Source of the DNA: Vermamoeba vermiformis
Lineage: Eukaryota > Tubulinea > Echinamoebida
Reading direction: 5' to 3'
NCBI GenBank assembly: GCA_045837725.1
Contig: JBEWZL010000093.1
Location: 1 to 64,000 of the forward strand
Length of the DNA stretch: 64,000 nt
The notes beneath the pieces were generated by a model. The model worked only from the letters and a program-made list of their open reading frames with translations, did not search any database and had not been told where the DNA came from. The position numbers and the translations under genes were made by a program. This document shows, piece by piece, positions 24,270 through 38,946 of the stretch. Every line of letters begins with the position of its first letter. Position 1 is the first letter of the stretch.

Positions 24270-25516
24270 ATGAATCAAAGCAACTACAAGCTGTTCAACG
24301 GTCAGATCAACAACGCAGTGTACCAGATCGCCGTTCCAACACATGTTAAACCAGAGAACATCATCATTTATTGCCACGGATATCGACCTGAGGGCATAGA
24401 ACTTCGCGCTTCATTCATTGATCGCTTTGAGCTGCATCCAAGCTTGATCGAGCGTGGATGGATCTTCGCTGCCACCAGCTACAGACGAGAGGGCTATATC
24501 CTTCAAGACGCCATTGAAGACGTTGTCAATCTTCGTAATCACATCGTGGAGAACTACTGCGCAAGCCCCAAGAATGTCATTGCTTACGGTAAGTTTGCGC
24601 ACGACCCACGATCTTTCGTGCTTCGTTGAGTCTAATAATAAGTTGTTGCAGGTGTGTCTATGGGCGGTGCTATTGTGACTCTCATCAGCGAGAGACATCC
24701 TGCTCTTTTCACTGGAATGATCGCAGTTGGTGCTGCCTTGCTCATTCGCAAGGACCCGATCGACAATCCCATTCAATTCTTGCACAAGTGTCAGATGCCT
24801 TCGTTGTACTTGAGCAACTATACTGAGGTAATATTAGTACACTAGTAATGATATTTGAATCGTATTAACGATATTCCTATTAGTCAAGTTGCATTTACGA
24901 TTACAAAGAACAATGCGTGAAAAAGAACGCACCTGTCGAGCCTGTATTGTACCAAATTGGTCGTCCTGGCCACGGTGTGCTGAACCTCACCGAGTACATG
25001 TATGCCTTTGATATGTTGATGAATTGGATCGAGACCAAAGAACGACCACAAGAAGAAGAGTGCTTCATGATCGAAGTTGAACCTGAGCGAAATGCAGTCC
25101 TGGATGAACGAGGCGTTAATTTTAGCGTCACTAAAATCGATCGATCATATGGTGATATTGATTTGGACCTCCACGCCCTTGGTAAGTCAATGCAACTGAC
25201 TAGATCCACGCGAACACAGTGGCTAACTTTTCTTACCTTAGACTTGGAAGAGCTTGGTTATCGTCCTGGCAATTCTATTCCATTCCACACGCCCAACAAG
25301 GGCACTGTCAATGTCCTGTACTCGTATTATCCATTCGCTGGTGTTGAACACGGAGCTTGGGTCGCAGCCACTGATGCTTACGGCAAGGTGTCAGTATGGC
25401 GCCACGTTACTCATACTAGTATCGAGTACAGATACGCTAACAAGGACCTGGGTGTCGAAGAAGATGATAAGATTTTTGTTCCAAAACGATCCGTTGCACG
25501 CACTCGTGTGATGTAA
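24270..25516 (+). CDS. Alpha/beta-hydrolase-fold protein with an unrecognised C-terminal domain
   Basis: Residues 1-210 form an alpha/beta hydrolase. IIIYCHGYRPEG supplies the oxyanion-hole turn, and YG joined across an intron to VSMGGAIVT gives the GxSxG nucleophile elbow. QMPSLYLSNYTE is in the position of the strand before the acid residue, and GRPGHGVLNLTEY carries the likely catalytic His. Hydrolase activity on an ester or peptide is inferred; no lid or signal peptide is visible, so a cytosolic location is likely. The remaining 120 residues (FMIEVEPERNAVLDERGVNF; VNVLYSYYPFAGVEHGAWVA; GKVSVWRHVTHTSIEYRYAN) form a second beta-rich domain I do not recognise. There are four or five exons with 60-70 nt introns. 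It is convergent with the F-box gene ending at 25618, only about 100 nt away, with AATAAA signals between. Confidence 0.75.
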
Positions 25517-25617
25517 ATAACTACTCGTGTAAATATTTTAATAATTATCGAGCTCAATTTTGTCATTATAGAGCATTTGTTAATAAAATAAAAGTATTTA
25601 AACGTACCTAGTGTTCT

Positions 25618-27610
25618 TCATGAAACTACGAAAAGTCCGGATCGAGTCGTTCCAACGAGCTGTTGAGAGTACTTATCGATGAAGAGCGACGTCAGCGGAG
25701 TGTCGCTAGGCAAGGTGAATCTATTTTTATCTTCCACTAAGTAGCCGTTACTTCTAGCTACGAGCTGAATGTGGTTGTCAATCGAGTACGCCAACACAGA
25801 ACTGCTGTCGTCTCTAGCGATGTGTCCAACTTCTCGGACCTCGTGATGCTAAAAATATATTAAGGCCGGGTCCTATTATCAAATGAAACGATCGGACTTA
25901 CCAGAGTATGAGAAGCTGTATTTGAAAGCTTTCGTAGATCCAGCTGGTAGAACGATTTTGTCGTCAAGACATACATATAATATCTGCAGTTGCAACGGTT
26001 AATTAAAGGTAAAAAACATTAATTTTGATTATTAATTACCCATTGATAGAATAAGAACTGTCAACGATCGGATCAGGGTACTTGGAATTAGTCAAGATCC
26101 GGTTATCGGTCACTTGAAATAGCTCAAGCTTGCCTATGGAGAAGAGTTAGTACTTACGTGGCATTTTTAGCTTTAACGTACTTGGATTGGCTGAGGATGT
26201 AAAACTGGCCAATTTTCCATCGTGGTGTACGTGCAAGTTTGTAATGTTTTCTTTCGGACCTAATTAATTTATTGTTATTAAAAATAGTCTCGTGAAAGTG
26301 TACAACTGACACCTACCAGTCACTAACGAGGTGCTTTTCATTGTCACTAATCCTGTGTTTATATCGTGATACACCAGAGATCCGTTGTTGTATGCACTGA
26401 CAATTCCGACAGCTGGTTCAAAATATCAACAAACCATTAGCTATGGTAGGTACACATACCGGTAGGCAATACGATCGTTTTCAATACGGTATCTCGGGTT
26501 TCAAAAGGTCGTTCAAAAAAGTTAGATCTGCATTCATCATCTAAAGGTACAATAATTAATCAATGTCACTCAGCGGGACTGAATAACATTAGCGTACCTT
26601 TAACATATGATATTCTAATATCTCCATCATCAGAGCTCGTAATCAAAGCATTTCCGAACGAGTGTACTGGCTTGCCTAATGTTGCATTATTATAATCCCA
26701 CAAGAACTGCATTGAATTGATCTTCTTCGAGTGAATGGGAAATACTTGTCTGTCGCACAGTGCATCGCTTTTCATTCTAATAATTTCGCCCATTGAATTT
26801 CCTACGTACTGAAGAATTGAATCAAAATTTTGAATCGAAACGAGTGACATATACGGAAAAATCAATTTAAAGGCAATCCAATATTCCACGTAAACTATGA
26901 TACTGAAAATATAGGAAATCCTTACGTAGGCGTTTGTGTCGTAGTTGTTGAAAGCGGATGCAGTGACGGAGTGCTTGAAAACATTGTTGTAGGATCGAAC
27001 TGTCCAGTCTGTAGTTCTTGATAGTGATATGGTTGGCTCTTGTCTGTAAAGCACTTTCTTTCGTTGCGTAACTAGGTCTTCAGTCGGATCTGGGCGTCCA
27101 TCCGGACTATTTCTTGCTGTTAACTCGTTAAATGACATTTCTTTGCGATCAAACAACGCGTTCCTATTCGTTAACATCGTTAGAGTAATTTCTCCATAAG
27201 TCTATTACGAATTTATCATTTAACGGTCGTATTTAATTTGTGTGTCAAAAAGTAATCTCCCGGTTTGACGAGATAATCGAAATGGACGGATAAAATAATA
27301 ATTCATTTACGTTACTGCAATTATATAATTTAATATTACCAGTATTGACGGCGCCAGGCAAGGTTATCAATTGTCCATTCCGCATCCAGCCTTCCTTTCT
27401 GTTTAATTTTATTTTTCCAAAATAATTGATCAAATACGATGGAGTTCCATTCTCTACGATGTAAAGCGTTAGTAAAAGAATGGAAAATATATTTTGGAGC
27501 CTTACCTGCAAACAAGTGGAACAACCAACAAACAGATCGCGCTCGTCCACCATGTTCAAAATTGACCAGAGCAATTCTCTGGGGATAATTGTAAATAAAC
27601 TATGTTGCAT
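25618..27610 (-). CDS. F-box protein with probable C-terminal beta-propeller (WD-like) repeats
   Basis: The start at 27610 gives an N-terminal F-box (MQHSLFTIIPRELLWSILNM, then VDERDLFVGCSTC, then KEWNSIVFDQLFWKNK), the SKP1-binding motif of SCF ubiquitin ligases. Later exons resemble blades of a beta propeller: ALITSSDDGDIRISY, AVGIVSAYNNGSLVYHDINT, NITNLHVHHDGKLASFTS, KLELFQVTDNRILT, YMYVLTTKSFYQLDLRKL and SSSVLAYSIDNHIQLVARS. Such F-box/propeller proteins choose substrates for ubiquitination. The final exon ends GTTRSGLFVVS with TGA at 25618-25620. About ten short introns interrupt it. The propeller call rests on strand pattern, since the Trp-Asp dipeptides are weak. Confidence 0.7.
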
Positions 27611-27779
27611 AGAGTATTGTGTTCGTGTTCGAGAGTAAAAGTTTTTGAATTTTTGGCTTGACCCGAAATGTCACCAATTTCAATTCGTTATTTAATTTTT
27701 GTTCTTTTTTTGTCTTGTCGGTAACTTTACCACGAAAGGCAGTATTGATAATTCCGTAGATAATTTGGAGTTTTCAATC

Positions 27780-29177
27780 ATGTTGCAGATTCAAAAAGTT
27801 TCGATCGTTGCAGTTACGATCGTGTTGCTCGGCACCTTCTTCGTATCCACGAGCGAAGCATATTTGCCTGTAGTATTGATGCATGGAATATTAGGTAAAC
27901 AAGTTGTTACTAAACAAAGCAAGCTTTAATTTTTAAGCACCCGCCCAAATTTCAGGTTGGATATTTTCAAAAATTTAATATATTGGTGTAAGGCGCGTCA
28001 AAATAATAACTAAGACATAAAATAGCAAAATAATACAATAATAAATTTGTAGCGATTCTGCAACGCGAAAAAGATTTTTCTGATCTTACCATTTTGTTAT
28101 TTAAGGCGAGCATACAGATTGGAGCTCTTATGTCTCATGGATTAATGACATGCATCCAAGTAAGTTCATAATCACGATTTTTAAAGTGTGTTGTTGACCT
28201 TTGGATCGAGATACTCCGGTTTATGCGCTGGACATGTTTGAAGGGTTCTATTCACTCGCACCTATGTGGGTGCAAGTTGAAGCTATTATACAGAGGATTA
28301 AGAACTATAATATTCAAGGCCCATTTATTTTGATTGGTCATTCTCAGGTACGCAATATGATCGACAAAAACTGAAACTTGTCTAATGCCTTATAATTGAT
28401 TATAGGGAGCTCTATTGGCTCGTACCATAGTTCAAGCATGGGACAATCATCCTATTCATACATTAATCTCGTTGTCTGGCCCACAAATGGGCCAGTACGG
28501 CTTAGTGCCAGGCATGTTCTCTTGGATCCCAGACAATATGACTGCAGCAGACGTGTATTCGTTGGTGTATAATACACTTGCTCAAGATACCCTCAGTTTT
28601 GCGAATTATTGGCATGATCCGTTCCACGAGCAACGTAAGTAGCCATCCGCTTCTCAGTCATTCTAGAGGCTAATTCTTGCGTATTATTCGTAGAATTCTT
28701 AAGCACCGTTAATTTCTTGCCAATCATTAACAGCTTAACGATCAACCCCGACGCCCAGCGCTACAAAGAGAACGTTCTGCGTTTGAAGAACTGCGTGTTC
28801 GTTGGTGGCCCGTCTGATGACGTCATTGCACCATGGCAATCGGCTTTATTTGGATTTTGGAATAGTGATCAGTCTAAAATTAGTAAGGACCTTCTTTTAA
28901 TCGAGCAGATTCGGATCGAAAATATTAATCAGCTTTGGTTACAGTTAATATGACCCAATTTGATTTCTATAAGAATGACCTCCTTGGATTGAAGACTTTG
29001 AATGATACCGGCAGATTGCACATGATTTCAAAGAGCGGCGTTAATCACATGGGCGTAAGTTTACTACAAACAGCCGATCTTATTTCAGTTCTTTAAAGCT
29101 AAACTAACCTCCTTATCACACAGTGGATATTCGATCCCATTGTATTTAAGAGCATAGTCTTGCCATTGTTAATCTGA
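27780..29177 (+). CDS. Lysosomal palmitoyl-protein thioesterase (PPT family)
   Basis: The enzyme removes fatty acyl groups from S-acylated substrates in lysosomes. The start at 27780 gives the signal peptide MLQIQKVSIVAVTIVLLGTF; an upstream ATG at 27699 would bury it. Family features are YLPVVLMHGILG followed by DWSSYVSWINDMHP, then VYALDMFEGFYSLAPMWVQV. The nucleophile elbow GHSQG is split by an intron (GPFILIGHSQ / GALLARTIV). Next come SLSGPQMGQYG, the acid region CVFVGGPSDDVIAPWQS and the catalytic His in SKSGVNHMGW. The order matches PPT1/PPT2; the spacing and ending look more like PPT2, which is a weak call. About seven exons. An intron of about 210 nt follows the first exon, longer than usual here. 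Confidence 0.92.
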
Positions 29178-29413
29178 GCAGTGTGGCTGTACAATAGAAA
29201 AACGAATTTTATTTTACCAAAGTACGGTAACATCACCACAGGTTATTTTGCGAAAGTGCAGCAGTCCTATTAATTGCATGACGTTATATCTGTGGTATTA
29301 TTATAGGTAGTAATGTAAACGACGCAGAGTTGTGATCAGATCCTTTTTAAAAAACTCTGACTACCAAAATTTTAGAAAATTATAGAGTTGACACAATTTG
29401 CTAAGGTCACAAT

Positions 29414-30184
29414 ATGGGAAGCAAAGAAGCAGCGTTAAAAATATTTTTAATATTTTCTGTAATTTATTCGTGTTCTTGTGCCGGATGGTGCCCAGATGTT
29501 CCTCCAAACACTCTGTCAGACTTAGAAATGGATGCAGGTTGTGTTTTATTATTTAATGGTGTTAACCTGGATGGTTGGAAGTATTTACGACCGTTAGATT
29601 CAAACTGGACGGTACGAGACGGAGTTTTGACCACATCTCACTTGCCACCGAACAGAAAACCAGGAGCTTTAACAGACATAGCTACGACAACTAACTTTAC
29701 TGAAGGTATATTTAAATTCGATTGGCGATTGGATCCTGCAGGTAATAGTGGTGTAAAATTCTTTTGCGATCTGGATGCGTTGTACCACGAAACCCCGAAT
29801 CGCAAGCGTAGCGCTGTGTGCCCTGAATATCAAGTACTCGATGACAATGGCTTCTTTCCTGACGCCTGGTACCCTAATCGAACAGCTGGAGCGTTGTACG
29901 AGTTGATCCCGCCGTTCAAACACAAACCACTGAATCCGATCAGCGATTGGAACTGCGGTGAAATTCATACTGATGGCGTATACACGGAATTTTGGATGAA
30001 TGGAGAGTTAGTGGTCACTTTTGATCGTTATTCTGACCACTTCAGAAAATTGGTCGCGAGATCCAAGTACAACCCGAAGACTTTTGGCTTAACCGCTTTA
30101 TCTCCACTCGTATTGCAGGATCATGGCCAGGCTGCTTATTTTAGATCTGTTAAATATTGTCCTGTAACCCAGAAAAGACGCTGA
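29414..30184 (+). CDS. Secreted DUF1080 (3-keto-disaccharide hydrolase-like) domain protein, intronless
   Basis: A single ORF of 256 residues starts with a signal peptide (SKEAALKIFLIFSVIYSCSC, then A-G-W). The remainder is a concanavalin-like DUF1080 domain with the expected landmarks in order: CVLLFNGVNLDGWKYL, WTVRDGVLTT, FKFDWRLDPAGNSGVKFF, CPEYQVLDDNGFF, TGALYELIPP-like (AGALYELIPPF), WMNGELVVTFDRYS and VLQDHGQAAYFRSVKY. The domain is abundant in Planctomycetes and Bacteroidetes, where members act on sugars. With no intron among neighbours that have 6-10, it looks horizontally acquired. A dozen cysteine and glycosylation sites suit the eukaryotic secretory route. Sugar-directed activity is inferred from the family. 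Confidence 0.9.
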   Translation: MGSKEAALKIFLIFSVIYSCSCAGWCPDVPPNTLSDLEMDAGCVLLFNGVNLDGWKYLRPLDSNWTVRDGVLTTSHLPPNRKPGALTDIATTTNFTEGIFKFDWRLDPAGNSGVKFFCDLDALYHETPNRKRSAVCPEYQVLDDNGFFPDAWYPNRTAGALYELIPPFKHKPLNPISDWNCGEIHTDGVYTEFWMNGELVVTFDRYSDHFRKLVARSKYNPKTFGLTALSPLVLQDHGQAAYFRSVKYCPVTQKRR

Positions 30185-30402
30185 GGCCTCACCAAGATAA
30201 CTGTAAAGATAACTTCAAAGCTGTAATTAGTGTTATTATAATCGTTCAGTAATCTTCAGGAGGTAATCATTATTACCAATTTGAAGCTTCTATTCCCTCG
30301 CATTGGTTTGGTCCTGCCAGTATGGTTCCGGAAATTTAATGCCAAGTGATTGGTTTTGGTCGGCTACATAATCTTGCACCTTCTTCCAACATTAACCCAA
30401 CA

Positions 30403-32721
30403 ATGGATGCATCATATAGATTATTTAAAAAGAAAAAAGAGCAGTCTACAATTAAAACTAATCGAAACAAAGCGGAAGGACCGAGAGTACTGCCTAGGCC
30501 TATTGTTGGAGAAGCGAGTTTACCACACGAAATTATTATAAAAATATTTGAATATTTGGGGCCAGTGAACGTGTTCAAGGTTAGCCGTACTTGTCGTTTC
30601 TGGCACGAGACAAGGTAAATCCAAGAAAATTTAGTCAAAATAGATTAATAAGTCATAAAAGCGATTTCTTATAGCAAAGTGTCATTATTTTAGCATTATT
30701 TATTTTTTTGAATTCGATCTAACGGAGATCTTTTCTTCAGTAATGACGCAGGCCTTTGGAGAGATTTTTGTCGTTTGGCTATATACAAATCATTAGTTGA
30801 TAACTACGAAGATGGCACATTGGGACCTAAGGAAGCAATTTATCAACGATTCTGTGAAAAGCAAATGAAACTTCTGACACGAGTCAAAGAATCCGCTGCA
30901 TCTGCTACCTCAAGCAATTTTTGGAAAGAAAAGTACCTAACAATGCTAATAGATGATATTCGAGCGTTGTATTCTTGCAAAGAAGCCATGTAAGCAAAAT
31001 CATAGAAAAATCAAGAAGTGCATCTGACAAACTTAATCTGATGACAAGACAACGGGTTACAAATGGACCTGCGAAAGCGTGGAAAAATATCGGAGAAATT
31101 ATCACATTTCATCCTGATGGGAAAGCCACGTATGGAACATAATATTGCAAGCTAAAGCTCTGCCTAACCAGATCTACCTCGTCTAGCGAAGAAGAATTAT
31201 TTCCTGAAACAATTTACAAAGTCGTGGCATTGGTTAATACAAATAAGGTACGCAAATTAATCATTCTAGCGCGAATTTTATTTACTTAGCTGTTTATAGC
31301 AAGCATCTGAGTTGAGCGGCATTTTCCAAACAACTGACGGCTATTATTTGCTGATAAGTTATGCGGAACAACAGATGGTGAAACATTGGGACTTGGAAAT
31401 ACTATTAAGGTACGAACTATTCTATATTAGATTATCACCAATTTCCTAATTTGGAACTGTTCACCAGGCGTTTTACTGGCCCGTACATGCGCGAAATGTG
31501 GCACTTACCGACATTGCACGAATTTGGCAAGTTTTGGTCAAGCAGCGCTATATTAAGTCGTTGCATGCCTGCCGAATTGGTACGTCACTCTTTTGCAACT
31601 ATAACTTGTGCTTAATTATCTAATCTACTGTCATTATTTTAGCGATGGTATTTGATCAAAGCAGGATTAAAGTTGATAAAATCATGTGACACGTGCTACA
31701 ACAATTCAAGGTACAAAAAATCAAAGCCTATACTCGGAGGGATCGCTGCAACTGGCTCGTTGGCCGAGGAAGCAGGTAAGACTAGGCATTCATACATGAC
31801 AAATTTAGTTAAATCCGCAGATATTTATTTTAAATAAATTATTGAATTTATTGAATCGCTAACGTTTGGCAGGACTTTCAGATTTGCCGAACATTTGCGA
31901 AGTATGCAGCGGTGCCGGTGACGTGTGGCTATTTGAAGCAATTGACCCGCCTTCGAGCACCACCGAGATCAGCAACAAGAAAATTGACCGTGAAGTTTAT
32001 TCCGCACAACAAGTGCTGCTCAGAATTTCAACGCAGTGGCGCAAACACAAAGAACAAATGATTGACAGACACATCAGTGCCGTGTTGGAAAAAAGCAAAC
32101 AAATTCAAGAAGAACAAAAAAATGCAGATGAAGCGAGACAAGAACGAAAACGCAAATTTGACGAGTTAGTCTTTGATTATGACAATATTTTTGAATACGA
32201 TCCGTTGCGCATTCTTCGAAAAAGTTCAAATTGCTTGAAAGCAGCGAAGAAATCGAAAATTTGCAGACGAGTGGCGGATGGAACACGTGGCTTGCCAAAA
32301 AAGGCTACGCAGGCATCGAAAACTTTGCACTCCGATTAAAAAGTCACAGACCATTGCCTTATTTGGCAGACGTGCTGTACCCGACCGACATCAAGAGCAC
32401 TCGCTATTGAGAATAGCGAATGGACATTATCCGACACGCTACAAGCCAGTTTCATGCTCATTTTCAACAACGAATTCTTTGCGCCACATCAGCTCGAGTA
32501 CGACAATGTTCCGCAGTACGTGGCACTGCATCAAATTCTGCCACGAGCATCCATGTGTTCCAGTAAGACGCTGTTTAGCATTCATTTGCCATCGATACCA
32601 AAGATTAATAACATTCTCATCTGCAGGTGGAGTGCGTAATTTGGCGTTGTGGAAACGAACAGTGTTGTTGGGCCACACAGGACTGCACATGAACATTTAC
32701 TGCACAGATCATTACAATTAA
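30403..32721 (+). CDS. F-box protein of unknown substrate class, with two apparent frame breaks in the last large exon
   Basis: The start at 30403 (MDASYRLFKKKKEQ) precedes an F-box: EASLPHEIIIKIFEYLGPVN, then VFKVSRTCRFWHET, then NDAGLWRDFCRLAIYKSL. Later exons (KAWKNIGEIITFHPDGKAT; GIFQTTDGYYLLISYAEQQM; EMWHLPTLHEFGKFWSSSAI; ICEVCSGAGDVWLFEAIDPP) form a domain I do not recognise, followed by a Lys/Glu-rich helix. In the last large exon the sensible protein moves between frames near 32218-32225, at a run of five A, and near 32398-32408. Both flanks read as ordinary protein (GGWNTWLAKKGYAGIENFAL, then LQASFMLIFNNEFFAPHQLE) and the end (GHTGLHMNIYCTDHYN) is in a proper final exon. Assembly indels are the likely cause; a decaying gene is the alternative. 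A 5'-AC/GTATGG donor near 31130 removes an otherwise disruptive segment. Confidence 0.7.
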
Positions 32722-33068
32722 ATTATATAGTAACACTATCAATCCTTCAAGATAAAACAGCATTGTTTTTGCATATTCAGTGACTTCGCTTTAGTGAGCC
32801 TGGTCGGATTAAAGTGTGCACGGGTAAATACCATGTGCCACTCTCGACGTCAGTGTATGTTAGTGCTGCCTTCTGAGGCGAGAACTTACAAGCTTGCTTG
32901 AGTTAGGGGACATCAATGCGTGTATAGGTAGAGCGATTGAGCGAGCGCCAACCTTCAAGAACATAAAAGGTGCGAGTTCTTGAAGTGACAAAAATCGAAA
33001 CAATAAAGAAGCGCAGGTAGCTTGTGGAATCATCACAATATGGTCTTTGCACCGATAGCACGCCCAAA
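32722..33068. other. Convergent intergenic region, no gene recognised
   Basis: This is the 3' flank between the F-box gene and the Rab32-like gene. A short direct echo of CTTGAAG/TTCAAG-type words lies near 32950-32985. I see no ORF, tRNA or terminal repeats. Confidence 0.5.
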
Positions 33069-34583
33069 TTAATTTTTACATCCACCTTTACATTTTTTAG
33101 ATTTCTTTTCGTCGTTCAAATCCACTTGCAACATGCTGCCAGTCAAAATATTGTCGTTTGAGCCTTTGCGCGTAGTTGGATCACTTGCCGGTCCAAATTC
33201 TCCTTTTTGCATCGCGTAGTCTATTAGTAGACGCACTCCTTTGTCTATATTTTCAACAAGTTCTTCATTTTTCGCCGAAGTTTCTGTCCAGCCAAGAAAT
33301 CCGTTCTCTTTGCAATAGTCGTCCATTTTCGGTCGTAGGTCGGCATAAAATCCGTCCATTTTGAATAAATCAAACTAAGTAAATATATTTTAGAATAAAA
33401 TAAGTTAAATGGAGGATCATAAGCGGAAATTAATTGGTTTTAAAGAACAACAATAAATTGTCGGATCTATTTTGAGATAAAATTACCTTATTAGCCAATA
33501 CCACTACCGGAATAGGATCATTTGACTGTTTTAGAAATACTTTTGAATCAATATCTTGCTTCCATTTAACAACATTTTGAAATGAAGTTTCGCTGTCGAA
33601 TAATTAGATCCGTTAGTACTCGGTTGTGTAGAATCACATTGCGAATATTAAATGAGATATATACAACAATTAATTAGCTGTGAATAATAATATTGCGGAA
33701 TTTCTGCGTGCATACCTATTTGTATCGAATAATAATAATGCGCCTTTTGATTCTTTATAGTAAACTCGTGTCATGTGTCCATATCGCTCTTGGCCTATTA
33801 AAATAATATATTATATTAATAAGCGATAATTTAGCTGCGAAACATTTGCGTGCAAATGCAGATCTAGCTATTGCCAAATAGATTTTAAATTAACTAAAAT
33901 TGCGTACCTGCTATATCCCAAAGTTGTATTCGTACTGATGTATTTTCATCGTAATTAAATACTTTTACTGCAAAGTCAACGCCAATCTAAATACAAATTT
34001 TAGTCGGGATTGCGGAAAGGAAAGGATCTAGATCCTTCTGTAGATATTTCTAAATATTATTATATAGTTTATCAATCTATCCAATAATATTAAGACATTA
34101 ATTATTGCCTTAATTTCATTTAAACTAGGGCTCGTAATCATAAAAAGAAATTTAGATCTGATCGCTTACTGTTGGCCTTGACGAGGCTGAGAATTTTCCA
34201 TATACATATCGCTTTATTAAACTGCTCTTGCCAACGCCGCTATAGAATAAAATAACTGTTAACAAGATGGAAATTGCCTCCAAATTTTCGTATTTTTTTG
34301 CGCGATGGAAAGGGAATTAGATATTTGCTTTAGAAAATAGATTAAAATTAAATACCTGTCTCCTACTACTAGCATTTTCATTACTACCACTCTTTTGCCT
34401 CCGTCATCAATTTTTCCTTGCTGCCAAGTTGACTCCCTTCGCGAATCTCGTGAAGCCGAGTCGTGGGACTAAAGATAAATCATTAGATGCTAATTTTAAA
34501 TATATTATGCTTAATTATAACAGTTAAATTCCATAGAATCATCAATGTAAATTAAGATCATCACTTACAGATGCGACTGACAT
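33069..34583 (-). CDS. Rab32/Rab38-like small GTPase
   Basis: Rab32-family GTPases steer traffic to lysosome-related organelles and phagosomes. The first exon encodes only MSVAS. The following exons give a Ser/Arg-rich leader, the P-loop (VVGD / SGVGKSSLIKRYVYGKFS), switch I (TIGVDFAVKVF), switch II with the Rab32-specific Ala (WDIAGQERYGHMTRVYYKES), and the G4 motif (VVLANK / FD, reconstructed across an intron). CKENGFLGWTETSAKNEE is close to the Rab32 signature and includes G5 (TSAK). The C-terminus is long and ends KKCKGGCKN, so the two cysteines are separated and not terminal. This is not a standard CC, CXC or CAAX prenylation site. Seven exons. The last intron ends at an acceptor near 33375, so the reading frame begins F-D-L-F-K before the M-D-G-F segment. 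Confidence 0.9.
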
Positions 34584-34874
34584 TTCTGTTTACCAAATAA
34601 ATGTGTTGTATATACAATTTAACCAATAGCACAAGACTAGTGGTCTTTTATAATACAAACATCGATAACTAAAAAATGGTGACAGTTACGTGAAAGAAAT
34701 TTGACACGTCTTTCAGTGAACCTAAAGTATCACTAACATGCGCATAAAATTCGGGGCACTATGCAATTCTCCAATATTATCGAGGTATTACGTCTAAATT
34801 ATTATTTTGGAATTGTTCAATAACGTAGTTTTAATCGTCAATAGTTTTGAATACAAAAAAATCAGATCGAGCGC

Positions 34875-37839
<2,965 letters not shown>

Positions 37840-38148
37840 CGTGTGTTTAGCTGTGAAAATAAATGAAAATATCTTCCGAAAACCATCCAGACGAACAACC
37901 TCCCAGAGTCAAGCTACACAAGACTTAGCATGCTACATTGGTGCTGAAGTATGAGCGTCGAAACCGATATTAAGCAAGAATGCAAAAAAAGTGCGACTTC
38001 GATCCGAGTCAATGTTGGTGAAAATGACAGTTAATCGCGTAATATAATTAGGTGAGAATGCTAATATTGTTGATAAATATCTATGTTACTAAATTGAGCG
38101 TCTATTACCTTTAAAAAGTAAATCGGCTTTAATTATTTTTGGTTTCAG
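37840..38148. promoter_or_regulatory. Divergent intergenic region, probable 5'-UTR intron of the downstream gene
   Basis: The sequence TTTGGTTTCAG lies directly before the ATG at 38149, and GTGAG occurs near 38052. This suggests that the unknown gene has a 5'-UTR intron ending exactly at its start codon. A short ORF near 37950-38030 cannot be joined in frame, so it is not called. Confidence 0.4.
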
Positions 38149-38646
38149 ATGGCAACAACACGAGGCAAGTCAGTCCGAGTTAAGCAAGTCCAATTAGGCA
38201 GTCAAAATACTCTTGGTGATATAGAGGACATTTCTAGAGCTCTCTGTTTCGAAACCACCAACGAATCGGCCGATCACCAACCTGATTCACCCGAAAAGAA
38301 AAACACAAATGACTCCCAAGAATATATGCTGCCTCCATTGACGAATACTAATGCGTACTCTGGTGAACAAATAAGTGCGCAAGCAGAGAGCTTTGCAGAT
38401 GAACTTAGCCTGTTCGCTAAACAAACAGATTTCAGTCAATTCGAGTGTCTTGCAGTGGAGTTGGAATATCTTAATCCATTCCTCGAGGATTTAATGCTCG
38501 AATTGTCTCATAAATTGAAGAATAAGGAAGAACTCTCAAAAGAGGATGAAAGCGTACTACGAACGATCAGACGGTCGAGACTGACTGTCTTGGGGTCATG
38601 GGAAGACTACCTGGAGAAGAAAGAAGAGCCTGTCCCGTTAAAATAG
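38149..38646 (+). CDS. Hypothetical protein, 165 aa
   Basis: A single uninterrupted ORF follows a good splice acceptor at its ATG. The N-terminal 80 residues are polar and probably disordered (KNTNDSQEYMLPPLTNTNAY). The C-terminal half is helical and acidic (FECLAVELEYLNPFLEDLML and ELSHKLKNKEELSKEDESVL) and ends SWEDYLEKKEEPVPLK. There is no signal peptide, membrane helix or motif I recognise. The amphipathic helices suggest a protein-protein interaction role. Codon usage matches its neighbours, which supports a real gene. Confidence 0.55.
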   Translation: MATTRGKSVRVKQVQLGSQNTLGDIEDISRALCFETTNESADHQPDSPEKKNTNDSQEYMLPPLTNTNAYSGEQISAQAESFADELSLFAKQTDFSQFECLAVELEYLNPFLEDLMLELSHKLKNKEELSKEDESVLRTIRRSRLTVLGSWEDYLEKKEEPVPLK

Positions 38647-38946
38647 AGAAGAGTAAAAGAATTAGAGGGACGATTCCTCTGCGAATAAAAATTTATATAG
38701 CAATCACTACAAAGAGCAAAGGACAAGCCAGGACGCACAACAGATTCCTGGGCACCATGCTTAGATATCGGCAAAAATGAAATTCGGCACTCCAATTGGA
38801 CGCATCGCCGACCAAATCCAACCAACTTTGGTTCTAAAATTTAAATTATTTAATATGATAGCAGTGATTATTTTTTAGAGAAATGTAATTGCGTCAGGCG
38901 TGAGACTCTTACTTGCTGTTTTTAGGCGGGCATTTGCGGACGACAA

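Noticed and set aside
37950-38030. Short ORF upstream of the 165-aa gene as a first coding exon
   Set aside because: No donor joins it in frame to the ATG exon at 38149.
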